From contig NZ_FPKO01000009.1 in assembly GCF_900119385.1 (NCBI RefSeq), positions 643,405 through 707,404 of the forward strand: DNA of 64,000 nt, given 5' to 3'. This DNA comes from Thermophilibacter mediterraneus. GTDB lineage: Bacteria; Actinomycetota; Coriobacteriia; Coriobacteriales; Atopobiaceae. Both the position numbers and the translations under genes were made by a program. The notes beneath the pieces are model-generated. The model had not been told where the DNA came from and ran no database searches. It saw only the letters and a program-made list of their open reading frames with translations. Of the stretch, positions 50,807-57,836 are shown piece by piece (position 1 is the first letter of the stretch; the number at the start of each line of letters is the position of its first letter).

Positions 50807-50904
50807 CGCCAAGGCCAACCCAACAGCGTCTCCATCGCGTCAAGAGCCGTTATAAGCGCACGGCTGGCGGAGCTGTGCGCAAAAAACGAGAGAAAGGGAA
50901 GAAC

Positions 50905-51888
50905 ATGTACGAGATCGACCTCAACCAGCCCAAGCAGATCGTCGCCGACGTCCTGGCCAACCACCAGATCGACTCCGTTGCCTTCGTCGGCTGCGGCGCC
51001 TCGATGTCCGAGCTCTACCCGGCCAAGTACTTCCTCGCCAACAACACCAAGACGCTCAACGTCCAGATCTTCACGGCCAACGAGTTCAACTACGATACGC
51101 CCGCCTGGCTCGGCCCCAACACCTTCGTGATCACCTGCTCGCTCGGCGGCGGCACCCCCGAGACCGTCGAGGCCAACAAGGTCGCCAAGGCCGCCGGCGC
51201 CCCCGTCGTGGCCATCACCCACGCCGCCGGCTCCGCGCTCACCAAGGGCGTCGACCACGTGATCGTCCACGGCTTCGAGGCCAACTACGCCGCCAAGACC
51301 GAGAAGATGGGCTACGCCATCGCCGTCGCGCTGGAGATCCTGCAGCAGGTCGAGGGCTATGACCACTACGACGAGATGGTCCAGGGCTTCGCGCACGTCT
51401 TCGAGTGCGCCGAGAACGCCGCCCAGTCCGTGGGCAAGGTCGCCGAGGCCTGGGCCCAGGAGCACAAGGACGACGACTGCATCCACTTCCTCGCCTCCGG
51501 CGCGAGCGAGAAGGTCGCCTACTCCACCTCCATGTTCCTCATGATGGAGATGCAGTGGATCAACTCCGGCAACTTCAACTCCGGCGAGTTCTTCCACGGC
51601 CCCTTCGAGCTCACGGACGACAAGCACAACTTCGTGCTGTTCATGGCCGACGGCGCCACCCGCAAGATGGACGCCCGCGCCCTCACTTTCCTGCAGCGCT
51701 TCAACGCGCGCTACGTCGTCATCGACGCCAAGGACTTCGGCCTGTCCGGTGCGGTGCCCGCCTCTGTGGCCACCTACTTCAACCCGATCGTCCACACCGC
51801 GGTCATGCGCGTCTTCGCCGAGCACCTCGCCGCCGCCCGCCAGCACCCGCTGACCAAGCGTCGCTACATGTGGAAGCTCGAGTACTAG
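50905..51888 (+). CDS. FrlB/GfrF-like SIS-domain deglycase
   Basis: A 327-residue protein with two SIS domains (about residues 15-150 and 175-300). The motifs FVGCGASMSEL, TCSLGGGTPETVEANKVAKAAG and SGEFFHGPFELTDD (about 226-239), plus the ending RRYMWKLEY, line up with the Escherichia coli FrlB pattern (GEFRHGP near the active site, ending RRYYGGLVEY). FrlB-type enzymes split fructoselysine 6-phosphate to glucose 6-phosphate and lysine. It lacks the glutaminase domain of GlmS. AGAAAGGGAAG precedes ATG 50905. Glucose 6-phosphate would feed pgi and the glycogen cluster. Glucosamine-type deaminase or isomerase activity is the alternative. Confidence 0.8.
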   Translation: MYEIDLNQPKQIVADVLANHQIDSVAFVGCGASMSELYPAKYFLANNTKTLNVQIFTANEFNYDTPAWLGPNTFVITCSLGGGTPETVEANKVAKAAGAPVVAITHAAGSALTKGVDHVIVHGFEANYAAKTEKMGYAIAVALEILQQVEGYDHYDEMVQGFAHVFECAENAAQSVGKVAEAWAQEHKDDDCIHFLASGASEKVAYSTSMFLMMEMQWINSGNFNSGEFFHGPFELTDDKHNFVLFMADGATRKMDARALTFLQRFNARYVVIDAKDFGLSGAVPASVATYFNPIVHTAVMRVFAEHLAAARQHPLTKRRYMWKLEY

Positions 51889-51927
51889 TCTTCGCACGCC
51901 GCTTGGCTCTGCGGCCGGCAGCTTGAT

Positions 51928-51957
51928 GAGGGGCGGGCGTGCGAGCGCCTGCCCCTC
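51928..51957 (+). terminator. Hairpin after the FrlB-like gene
   Basis: GAGGGGCGGGCG and CGCCTGCCCCTC arms (12 bp with one G-T pair), 6-base loop, followed by TTGG. The weak T-run suggests partial read-through into the HAD gene. Confidence 0.6.
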
Positions 51958-51974
51958 TTGGCGTATCGGCCAGA

Positions 51975-52048
51975 TAACGCGCACGGCGTGCAGTCTGCCA
52001 AAAAAACCAACTGGGCGTATAGGAAATCAAAACAAACCGTGCGCGTTA
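51975..52048. promoter_or_regulatory. 12-bp inverted repeat flanking the HAD-gene promoter
   Basis: TAACGCGCACGG (51975-51986) and CCGTGCGCGTTA (52037-52048) are perfect reverse complements 50 bp apart. Between them lies an AT-rich patch with GTATAGG, a plausible -10 region. The spacing would suit a looped or dimeric operator; it differs from the ACGTC-type operators of the PTS genes. Confidence 0.5.
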
Positions 52049-52084
52049 ATCGTGTGATCTCAGGAAAAGGAAGGGGAAAAGGAC

Positions 52085-52741
52085 GTGATCAAGGCGGCTC
52101 TCTTTGATATGGACGGCGTGCTGGCGTTTACCGAGGGGTTCTACACCAACAGGAGGCTCGCCTACCTTGCCGAGCACGGCATCGTCTTTGACGAGGTGCC
52201 CGATTGGACGGGGTCCAACGACAACGAGGTCTGGGAGTCGAGCGTCCCCGATCCGGAGCGGCGAGAGCGCTTGCGCGCCGGGTACAAGGTCTACGCGGAC
52301 GAGCATCCGACCCCTTGGCACGAGCTTGCCAACGATCAGGCCCATCTCACGCTCTCCCTCCTGAGCGGCATGGGCGTAAAGGTCGGGATTTGCTCCTCGT
52401 CGTGGCGGACGCTCATCGAGGAGCTCGTCGACCAGCTTGAGCTGAGGGGCTTCGTCGACTTCATCATCAGCGGCGCGGAGTGCCTCGAGTACAAGCCCGA
52501 GCCCGATATCTATCTGACCGCGATGGAGCGCCTCGGCGTGCGTCCCGAGCAGACGGTAGTGGTTGAGGACTCCCCCATTGGCATCAAGGCGGGAAAGGCT
52601 GCCGGAGCCTTCGTATGCGCGCTGCGGCAGCCTGCCGGGGTGTCGCTTGAGCAGGGAGCCGCCGACCTGGTTGTCGACGAGCTCGTCGAGGTGGCGGAGC
52701 TCGTCCGCAGCGCAAACGGGCTCGCGCGCCTGGGGGCTTAG
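52085..52741 (+). CDS. HAD-superfamily sugar-phosphate phosphatase or mutase
   Basis: A 218-residue HAD protein of the beta-phosphoglucomutase-like group with a helical cap. Motif I FDMDGVLAFTE (about residues 7-17), motif II VGICSSSWRTLI, motif III YKPEPDIY (about 139-146) and motif IV VVEDSPIGIKAG (about 157-168) are complete. Start GTG 52085 follows AAGGGGAAAAGGAC. Located between the deglycase and the GntR gene, it may remove phosphate from a dead-end or substrate sugar phosphate of the same pathway. That role is inferred from neighbourhood only. Confidence 0.8.
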   Translation: MIKAALFDMDGVLAFTEGFYTNRRLAYLAEHGIVFDEVPDWTGSNDNEVWESSVPDPERRERLRAGYKVYADEHPTPWHELANDQAHLTLSLLSGMGVKVGICSSSWRTLIEELVDQLELRGFVDFIISGAECLEYKPEPDIYLTAMERLGVRPEQTVVVEDSPIGIKAGKAAGAFVCALRQPAGVSLEQGAADLVVDELVEVAELVRSANGLARLGA

Positions 52742-52840
52742 TCTGCGGTCTCGCGGCAAAGTATCGGTCATAAGAAGTCGTATGGCATATTATAGATGTC
52801 GACGTTTTAAGATACCCTACGGGGAACCGAGGGAGCAGGG

Positions 52841-53563
52841 ATGAACGGAACCAACTCCACACCGCTGTACCAGCAGATCTACGAGGACATAAAGAGCCTC
52901 ATCAAGTCAGGCACCTATAAGGCGGGCGACAGGATTCCGTCGGAGTCTGAGCTCAGCCAGGAGTATTCCGTGAGCCGCATCACGGTTCGCCGCGCGATCG
53001 AGGACCTTTGCGCTGACGGCTATCTGAGCAAGAGGCAGGGCAGGGGGACGTTCGTCGGCGCCTCTCGTCTCTACCGAAGGCTCTCCCAGTCGCGCGAGGT
53101 GAGGTCCTTCTCGTCCATGTGCGCGGAGATCGGAGCTCGGCAGGGGGCGAAGCTGCTCGATCGCCAGATTGTGCCGGCGCGGCCTGCGGAGCTCGAGTTC
53201 TTCTCCCTGGAGGAGGGGGCGCTCCTGCTCTATATTCACCGCACCCGCACTGCCGACGACGTTCCGGTGCTCGATGAGAACGTCTTCATCCCCTATGACT
53301 GGGCGCGCGACCTCTTTACGATGCCGCTTGAGAACCGCTCCATCTTCGACGCCATCTACGAGGTGATGGGGCGACGTCCGGCGACGAGCACGGTCTGGAC
53401 CATCAGCGCCGTCCGCGCGACGACCGAGCAGTCCGCGAATCTGGCCATCTCGGCGGGAGACCCCCTCATTCACTCGGCGAACTACTACGTTGATGCCGAG
53501 GGCGCGCCCGTCTGCATCGGCAGGGACTACTTTGTCGGCAGTAGGTACGAGCTGAGCCTGTAG
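52841..53563 (+). CDS. GntR-family (HutC/UTRA) transcriptional regulator
   Basis: A 240-residue GntR regulator. The winged HTH (PLYQQIYEDIKSLIKSGTY, PSESELSQEYSVSRITVRRAI, RQGRGTFV; residues about 8-75) is followed by a UTRA effector domain (about 95-235). This is the same type as FrlR of Escherichia coli and of many sugar-phosphate-sensing repressors. It probably binds the palindromes O1-O4 around the PTS genes and is released by an imported sugar phosphate. Its own upstream region has ATGTCGACGT (about 52796-52805), a poorer match. It lies about 100 bases after the HAD gene. Confidence 0.9.
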   Translation: MNGTNSTPLYQQIYEDIKSLIKSGTYKAGDRIPSESELSQEYSVSRITVRRAIEDLCADGYLSKRQGRGTFVGASRLYRRLSQSREVRSFSSMCAEIGARQGAKLLDRQIVPARPAELEFFSLEEGALLLYIHRTRTADDVPVLDENVFIPYDWARDLFTMPLENRSIFDAIYEVMGRRPATSTVWTISAVRATTEQSANLAISAGDPLIHSANYYVDAEGAPVCIGRDYFVGSRYELSL

Positions 53564-53610
53564 CGTCATGTGCGCTGTCGCCGCGGGTCGTGTGGCAGCC
53601 TTAGGCGCGC

Positions 53611-53670
53611 TGCAATCAGCCGAGAAGAACCCGGCGTCTGTCAATTGGCGCGACCTGCGGGCGGAGGCTC
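53611..53670. repeat. Opposed CGAGAAGAAC-type motifs in the GntR 3' region
   Basis: TGCAATCAGCCGAGAAGAAC (53611-53630) and, inverted, GCTCTTCTCGGC (about 53659-53670) form an inverted pair. They belong to the CGAGAAGAAC group seen at many intergenic positions. No gene lies between the GntR stop and the DUF2442 stop. Confidence 0.45.
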
Positions 53671-53712
53671 TTCTCGGCATCCGGCCGCAGGTCAGCCCGG
53701 GGTCGCATGCGC

Positions 53713-54147
53713 CTAGGCGCTCAGCGGCTCCCCGTACTCCCTGTACATGGCGGCGGAGGTGACGACCCACTGCTTGCCGAACTTCCTCGCGTCGACGCCG
53801 GCGACGATCTTTCCGTATGAGACCGCCTTACGAAGTGTGGATTCTCTGAGTCCCCAGAGGTCGCTCGCGTCGGCGAACGACATTAGCCCGTCGAACTCCG
53901 TCGTTATGGACTCGCCGTGCTCCCAGATTTCGTCGCAGGAGAGGTCGAGGTCATCATTCCATGAGATGCCGTATCCACCGGTGTCGACCTCGACGTCCTC
54001 GAACAGGTGCCCCCTCTTGAGCTCTTGGAAGGCGGCGAATCTCTCGGTGAGCGGCGTCGCATCGTAGAGCTTGGTCGTCCCGTTGGCAAACAGTACGCGC
54101 AGGCGGAGGCCGGGAAGGGGCGTCACGTCCTTGATTTTGTGAAACAT
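53713..54147 (-). CDS. DUF2442 domain fused to a helix-turn-helix
   Basis: A 144-residue protein. The N-terminal half (KIKDVTPLPGLRLRVLFANGTTKLYDATPL, then GYGISWNDDLDLSCDEIWEHGE) is a DUF2442 domain, found in antitoxin-like partners of DUF4160 proteins. The C-terminal half (FADASDLWGLRESTLRKAVSYGKIVAGVDARKFGKQWVVTSAAMYREYG) is an excisionase-like winged helix. The start at 54147 has TTGGAG 8 bases upstream. No DUF4160 toxin gene is next to it, so it may be an orphan antitoxin, a degraded toxin-antitoxin remnant or an autonomous regulator. Confidence 0.75.
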   Translation of the reverse strand: MFHKIKDVTPLPGLRLRVLFANGTTKLYDATPLTERFAAFQELKRGHLFEDVEVDTGGYGISWNDDLDLSCDEIWEHGESITTEFDGLMSFADASDLWGLRESTLRKAVSYGKIVAGVDARKFGKQWVVTSAAMYREYGEPLSA

Positions 54148-54284
54148 AGGCGTGCTCCAATCCCTCGATTTACCACAGAATATCACGATACCGTGACATA
54201 ATCAGGGGGTTCTTTTCGGGCGATGTGATTCGGGCACACAAGGGCAGCGTTGTTCCCAAAATTAGTGGGTGCTCTTTGTCGATA

Positions 54285-54313
54285 TGCCAATTGGGGACTG
54301 TCCCCAATTGGCA
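54285..54313. repeat. Perfect 13-bp palindrome (GGGGACTGTCCCC core)
   Basis: TGCCAATTGGGGA and TCCCCAATTGGCA with a 3-base CTG loop. It is the most perfect member of the small palindrome family that includes 8413-8441 and 45363-45391. It lies next to the second 157-bp repeat. Confidence 0.65.
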
Positions 54314-54321
54314 CCGACCAC

Positions 54322-54479
54322 GAGCTGGCGTACGTCTGCAACTCGCGTACGTCTGTACTTTAAGTGCCGAAGCCGCAGGGCGAGAAGAACGGGCGATTCG
54401 TCTACCTGCGCAAACGCGAGACCCCCACTCCGGCCGCGCGATTAAAGTACAGACATACGCGAGTTCGGTGGACGGGGCG
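54322..54479 (+). repeat. 157-bp intergenic repeat, copy 2
   Basis: Matches 45421-45577 almost base for base from GCGTACGTCTGC to GACGGGG. The inverted pair ACGTCTGTACTTTAA (54349-54363) and TTAAAGTACAGAC (54442-54454) is kept, and so is the inner GTG frame with the same 20 N-terminal residues (one silent change, GGC to GGG). Here that frame runs on without a stop into mazG, but mazG has its own start at 54571. Confidence 0.8.
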
Positions 54480-54524
54480 GGGACGGGGCAGTGGCGCGGT
54501 CGAACCACGCTGGCCCCCTCGCGC

Positions 54525-54544
54525 TACAATCGGGCGAGAAGAAC
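54525..54544 (+). promoter_or_regulatory. Candidate mazG promoter with the CGAGAAGAAC start motif
   Basis: -10 box TACAAT (54525-54530), four bases, then CGAGAAGAAC (54535-54544). The layout is the same as upstream of mfd. It lies 27-46 bases before the mazG ATG. Confidence 0.45.
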
Positions 54545-54570
54545 CTGCCCTGCAGCAGAAGGAGCCGCGC

Positions 54571-55422
54571 ATGTCCCAGATCGCAGACCGCGTCGACGCC
54601 GAGAACGCCGCGCGTCCGGGCGCGCCGACCACGCACCCCGAGTTCGACCGCCTCGTCCGCACGATGTGGCGCCTGCGCCAGCCCGACGGCTGTCCGTGGG
54701 ACCGCGAGCAGACGCACCGCTCCATCACCAAGAACATGGTCGAGGAGGCCTACGAGGCCGTGGAGGCCATCGAGGCGGGGGACGACGCCCACCTCGTCGA
54801 GGAGCTCGGCGACGTCCTGGAGCAGGTGGTGCTCCACGCCCAGATTGCCGCCGACGAGGGGCGCTTCACGATCGACGACGTGGTGCGCGGCCTCAACGAG
54901 AAGCTTGTCCGTCGCCACCCCCACGTCTTTGGCGAGCACGCCGCGGCGGGCGACGGCGGCGAGGTCCAGGACATCTGGGACGAGGTCAAGGCCGCCGAGC
55001 GCGCGGCCTCGGGCGCAGGGGAGCGCTCGTACGGCCTTCTCGACAGCGTGCCCGCGAGCCTTCCCGCCCTCATGCAGTGCCAGAAGATCTCGAAGCGCGC
55101 CGCGAAGGCGGGGTTCGAGTGGGAGGACGTCGACGGCGTGTGGGCCAAGGTCGCTGAGGAGCGCGCCGAGTTCGAGCGCGAGCAGCCCGGCTCCCCCGAG
55201 CGCGCCGCCGAGTTTGGCGACCTGCTCTTCGCCCTCGTGAACGTGGCGCGCTGGGAGGGAGTCGACGCCGAGGAGGCGCTCGCCCACGCCAACCGCAAGT
55301 TCAGGAGGCGCTGGCGCGCGATGGAGGAGGCCGCCTCCCGGGACGGCGCCGAGCTCGGGTCCCTCTCGACCGAGCGCCTCAACGAGCTCTGGGACCGTGC
55401 AAAGGAAGAGGAGCCTCGCTGA
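54571..55422 (+). CDS. mazG: Nucleoside triphosphate pyrophosphohydrolase MazG
   Basis: A 283-residue MazG with two tandem domains. The N-terminal domain has FDRLVRTMWRLRQPDGCPWDREQTH and the metal-binding pattern EEAYEAVEAI...EELGDVLEQVVLHAQIA (about residues 52-93). The C-terminal domain has EERAEFERE...EFGDLLFALVNVARW. It hydrolyses nucleoside triphosphates to monophosphates and pyrophosphate, clearing aberrant nucleotides and affecting ppGpp levels. ATG 54571 follows AGAAGGAGCCGCGC; the longer frame back to 54364 lies in the repeat and is rejected. Confidence 0.95.
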   Translation: MSQIADRVDAENAARPGAPTTHPEFDRLVRTMWRLRQPDGCPWDREQTHRSITKNMVEEAYEAVEAIEAGDDAHLVEELGDVLEQVVLHAQIAADEGRFTIDDVVRGLNEKLVRRHPHVFGEHAAAGDGGEVQDIWDEVKAAERAASGAGERSYGLLDSVPASLPALMQCQKISKRAAKAGFEWEDVDGVWAKVAEERAEFEREQPGSPERAAEFGDLLFALVNVARWEGVDAEEALAHANRKFRRRWRAMEEAASRDGAELGSLSTERLNELWDRAKEEEPR

Positions 55423-55450
55423 AGAGGCGCCGCGGCCGTCGGCCGTCTGG

Positions 55451-55456
55451 TATAAC
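55451..55456 (+). promoter_or_regulatory. -10 box before the divIC-like gene
   Basis: TATAAC, 6 bases before an in-frame ATG at 55462. Transcription would begin at or past that ATG, which favours the downstream ATG at 55519 as the real start. Confidence 0.4.
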
Positions 55457-55518
55457 GGGAGATGAGCGGCCATCGGCCGCCGCCCCTGCCGGAATCCAGC
55501 GAGAAACGAACCCGTGGC

Positions 55519-56058
55519 ATGAGCGAGAGAACCATAGTGACCCCCGCACGGGGGAGGGAGGGCCGGCCTCGCCCCGAGCGGGCCGCCTCGTCGCGCCGCC
55601 GGCCCGCGGCGACCGGAGGTGCGACGCCCCGCCGCCCACGGGCGACCGAGGCGGCCGCCCGCGGCGCGCGAACCGCGACGGAGAGGCTCGCGGGGGCAGT
55701 TAGCTGGGCGATGGGTGCCCGCAGGCTGCTCGTCTGCGTGGGCGTCGCGCTCGTCGTGCTCGTCGCGCTCTATGGTCCCGCGCGCGACCTCTACTGCGCG
55801 TGGAGGCTCCAGGATGGCAAGCAGGAGACGCTCGACGGCCTCAACCAGAGCATCGACGAGTACCAGCAGGACATCGACCGCCTCCAGACCCGCGAGGGCA
55901 TCGAGGACGAGGCCCGCAAGCGCGGGTACGTGAGCGAGGGCGAGACCGGCGTCATCGCCGAGGGGCTCCCCGAGGACCAGGAGGCCGAGGAGGCGCCCGC
56001 GGAGCTCCCGTGGTACCTTGCGGTGGGTGACTTCGTCTTTCAGTACAAGGAGCAGTGA
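55519..56058 (+). CDS. Septum formation initiator family protein (DivIC/FtsB-like)
   Basis: A 179-residue bitopic membrane protein. A long basic, Arg/Pro/Ala-rich cytosolic N-terminus (about 65 residues) precedes one membrane segment (LLVCVGVALVVLVALYGPA), then a coiled coil (DLYCAWRLQDGKQETLDGLNQSIDEYQQDIDRLQT) and the family-typical ending IEDEARKRGYVSEGETGVI. It belongs to the DivIC/FtsB group of division proteins that bridge FtsL and FtsQ/DivIB. An ATG at 55462 would add 19 residues. It lies 6 bases before the ppx-like gene. Confidence 0.8.
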   Translation: MSERTIVTPARGREGRPRPERAASSRRRPAATGGATPRRPRATEAAARGARTATERLAGAVSWAMGARRLLVCVGVALVVLVALYGPARDLYCAWRLQDGKQETLDGLNQSIDEYQQDIDRLQTREGIEDEARKRGYVSEGETGVIAEGLPEDQEAEEAPAELPWYLAVGDFVFQYKEQ

Positions 56059-56064
56059 TGCCGC

Positions 56065-57078
56065 ATGCCGCGCGTTGCCTGCATTGACATCGGGACCGTG
56101 ACCGCCCGTCTGGCCGTCGCGGACGTCGAGGGCGGGCGCGTGCTGCGCCTCGCCAAGCACTCCGAGATCTGCAACCTCGGGGAGGGGGTCGACGCCACCG
56201 GGCGCCTTGCGCAGGGGGCCATGGAGCGGGTGTTCGCCTGCGTGCAGGGGTACGTCGAGTCCGCTCGCGAGGCCGGGGCCGTGGCGGCCTGCTGCACCAT
56301 GACGAGCGCCGCACGCGACGCCGAGAACTCGTGGGAGCTGGGCGCGGCCCTCGACTCCCTCGGTCTCGACCCGCTCGTGATTCCCGGCGAGGTCGAGGGT
56401 GCCCTGACGTTTCTGGGGGTCGCGCGCGACTTCCCCGGCACGCGGATCCTCGTCGCGGACAACGGGGGAGGCTCGACGGAGCTCGCCCTCGGGTCGCTGC
56501 TTCCCGACGGCCGCCTCGACCTGAGCTTCGTTCGCTCCGTCGACGTAGGGTGCCGCCGCCTCACCGAGAAGTACCTCTCGTCGGCCGCCCCTCCTGCGGC
56601 GGCCGACCTCGGCGCCGCGCACGACTTCGCGGCGGCGCCCTTCGCCGAGGCGGTCGAGGCGGGCGGCCTCGCCGCGGCGGGCACGCGCGGCGCGACCGAC
56701 GGCGCCCCGGAGCGACTCGTGGTGTGTGGCGGCACGGTGACGAGCCTCGTCGCCATCAGCCTCGCCCTCGAGCCGTACGACTCCTCGCGCGTCCACCTTG
56801 CGTCGCTCACGCGCTCTCAGGTCGACGAGCTCGAGGCGCGCCTCGCGTCGATGGGGGTCGAGGAGCGCGCGGCGCTTCCGGGCCTCCAGGCCAAGCGCGC
56901 CCCCGTCATCCTGGGCGGGGCGGTCGCCATTTCCGAGCTCATGCGCCAGACCGGCTTCGAGCGCCTGCAGGCGAGCGAGTCCGACCTGCTCTTCGGGCTT
57001 GCCACGACCGCCGCGGCGGCGCTCACGGGCGAGGACTCCCCCGTGACGTGGAAGCCGACGATGCGCCCGCTGCGCTAG
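56065..57078 (+). CDS. Ppx/GppA-family phosphatase
   Basis: A 337-residue actin-fold phosphatase of the exopolyphosphatase/guanosine-pentaphosphatase family. VACIDIGTVTARLAVADV (phosphate 1 loop), ATP-site-like VADNGGGSTELALG (about residues 131-144; the catalytic Glu region is in VIPGEVEGALTFLG) and VVCGGTVTSLVAI are visible. Its size matches the short Ppx2-like proteins found next to divIC and mazG in Actinobacteria. It may degrade polyphosphate or pppGpp; together with mazG this suggests a link to nucleotide and stringent metabolism. Confidence 0.88.
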   Translation: MPRVACIDIGTVTARLAVADVEGGRVLRLAKHSEICNLGEGVDATGRLAQGAMERVFACVQGYVESAREAGAVAACCTMTSAARDAENSWELGAALDSLGLDPLVIPGEVEGALTFLGVARDFPGTRILVADNGGGSTELALGSLLPDGRLDLSFVRSVDVGCRRLTEKYLSSAAPPAAADLGAAHDFAAAPFAEAVEAGGLAAAGTRGATDGAPERLVVCGGTVTSLVAISLALEPYDSSRVHLASLTRSQVDELEARLASMGVEERAALPGLQAKRAPVILGGAVAISELMRQTGFERLQASESDLLFGLATTAAAALTGEDSPVTWKPTMRPLR

Positions 57079-57096
57079 GATGTTTCTGTCGCGCGT

Positions 57097-57181
57097 GGGG
57101 GCGTGGCGGAATTGGCATACGCAGGAGACTTAAAATCTTCGGCCGAAAGGATTGTGGGTTCGAGTCCCACCGCCCCTACCA
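57097..57181 (+). tRNA. tRNA-Leu (anticodon TAA)
   Basis: A class II tRNA of 85 nt with encoded CCA. The acceptor GGGGGCG pairs with CGCCCCT (terminal G-T). D-arm TGGCGGAATTGGCATACGCA; anticodon stem-loop GGAGA-CTTAAAA-TCTTC with TAA; short variable arm CGGCCGAAAGG; T-arm GTGGG-TTCGAGT-CCCAC. Confidence 0.96.
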
Positions 57182-57211
57182 TGCGCGCCTCGGAGCTGCG
57201 GGCCCGTCTGG

Positions 57212-57217
57212 TATACT
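57212..57217 (+). promoter_or_regulatory. -10 box of tRNA-Glu
   Basis: TATACT 16 bases before the tRNA-Glu 5' end, separating it from tRNA-Leu. Confidence 0.55.
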
Positions 57218-57233
57218 CGACTGCGTCACACGC

Positions 57234-57309
57234 GTCCCCATCGTCTAGTGGCCTAGGACATCGCCCTTTCAAGGCGACGACACGGGTTCGACTCCCGTTG
57301 GGGGCACCA
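57234..57309 (+). tRNA. tRNA-Glu (anticodon TTC)
   Basis: A 76-nt cloverleaf with encoded CCA. The acceptor GTCCCCA pairs with TGGGGGC; D-arm CGTCTAGTGGCCTAGGACA; anticodon arm CGCCC-TTTCAA-GGCG with TTC; T-arm ACGGG-TTCGACT-CCCGT. A terminator follows. Confidence 0.97.
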
Positions 57310-57322
57310 ACGCTCGACCGTG

Positions 57323-57354
57323 CGAACCCGTGAGGGGATCACCCTCGCGGGTTC
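57323..57354 (+). terminator. Terminator after tRNA-Glu
   Basis: CGAACCCGTGAGGG and CCCTCGCGGGTTCG arms (14 bp with one T-G pair) around a short loop, followed by TCTGT. Confidence 0.8.
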
Positions 57355-57836
57355 GTCTGTGTGGACGGCGCGTGTCACGGGCGATGGTGCGGCTCCACGC
57401 CCGTCGCGGCGGGCGGCGCGGCCCCCGTTGCGACCCCGCGACCCGCCACGTTCTGGGAAGGGCCCGTTTTTTCCAAAACCCCCGGCGATTGGGTATCGAT
57501 CTTGATGTTCGGCGGCCCCGCGAGGCCCGGGAAGCCTTCCGAGGCGCTCAGATCGTCAAGCATTGCGGATGATTGGGTGCTCGGTGGGGGCCAGGGGCGA
57601 GAAGGACGGCGATGCCGGTACCCAATCATTGCGGCATCCTGACAAATCCGGGCCTCCGGCCGACGCCCGGGGCGCCGAGTACCCAAAGAGGGCCCGTGCT
57701 GACATGTGGGCGGCTGCCGGCTACCCAACGGCGTCGATTCCGTGCACCCCCGCAGGCCTCGGGGGCGCCGCGGGCCTCGGGGGCGCCGTCCCGCACCCGC
57801 GCCCGCAACCCCACGCGCCGTGTGCGGCGCGACCCG
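57355..57836. other. Non-coding region with ATTGGGT inverted motifs
   Basis: No convincing gene in about 480 bases. ATGATTGGGT (57569-57578) and ACCCAATCAT (57620-57629) are perfect inverted copies, both extended by ATTGCGG on opposite sides. Further WACCCAA motifs follow at about 57679 and 57720, and GATTGGGTATCGATC lies at about 57485-57499. It looks like remnants of a small repeat or multiple protein-binding sites. Frames on either strand lack ribosome binding sites. Confidence 0.4.

Noticed and set aside
54364-54570. N-terminal extension of mazG beginning MPKPQGEKNG
   Set aside because: It lies in a repeat shared with 45463, and mazG has its own ATG with a good ribosome binding site at 54571, where similarity to MazG begins.
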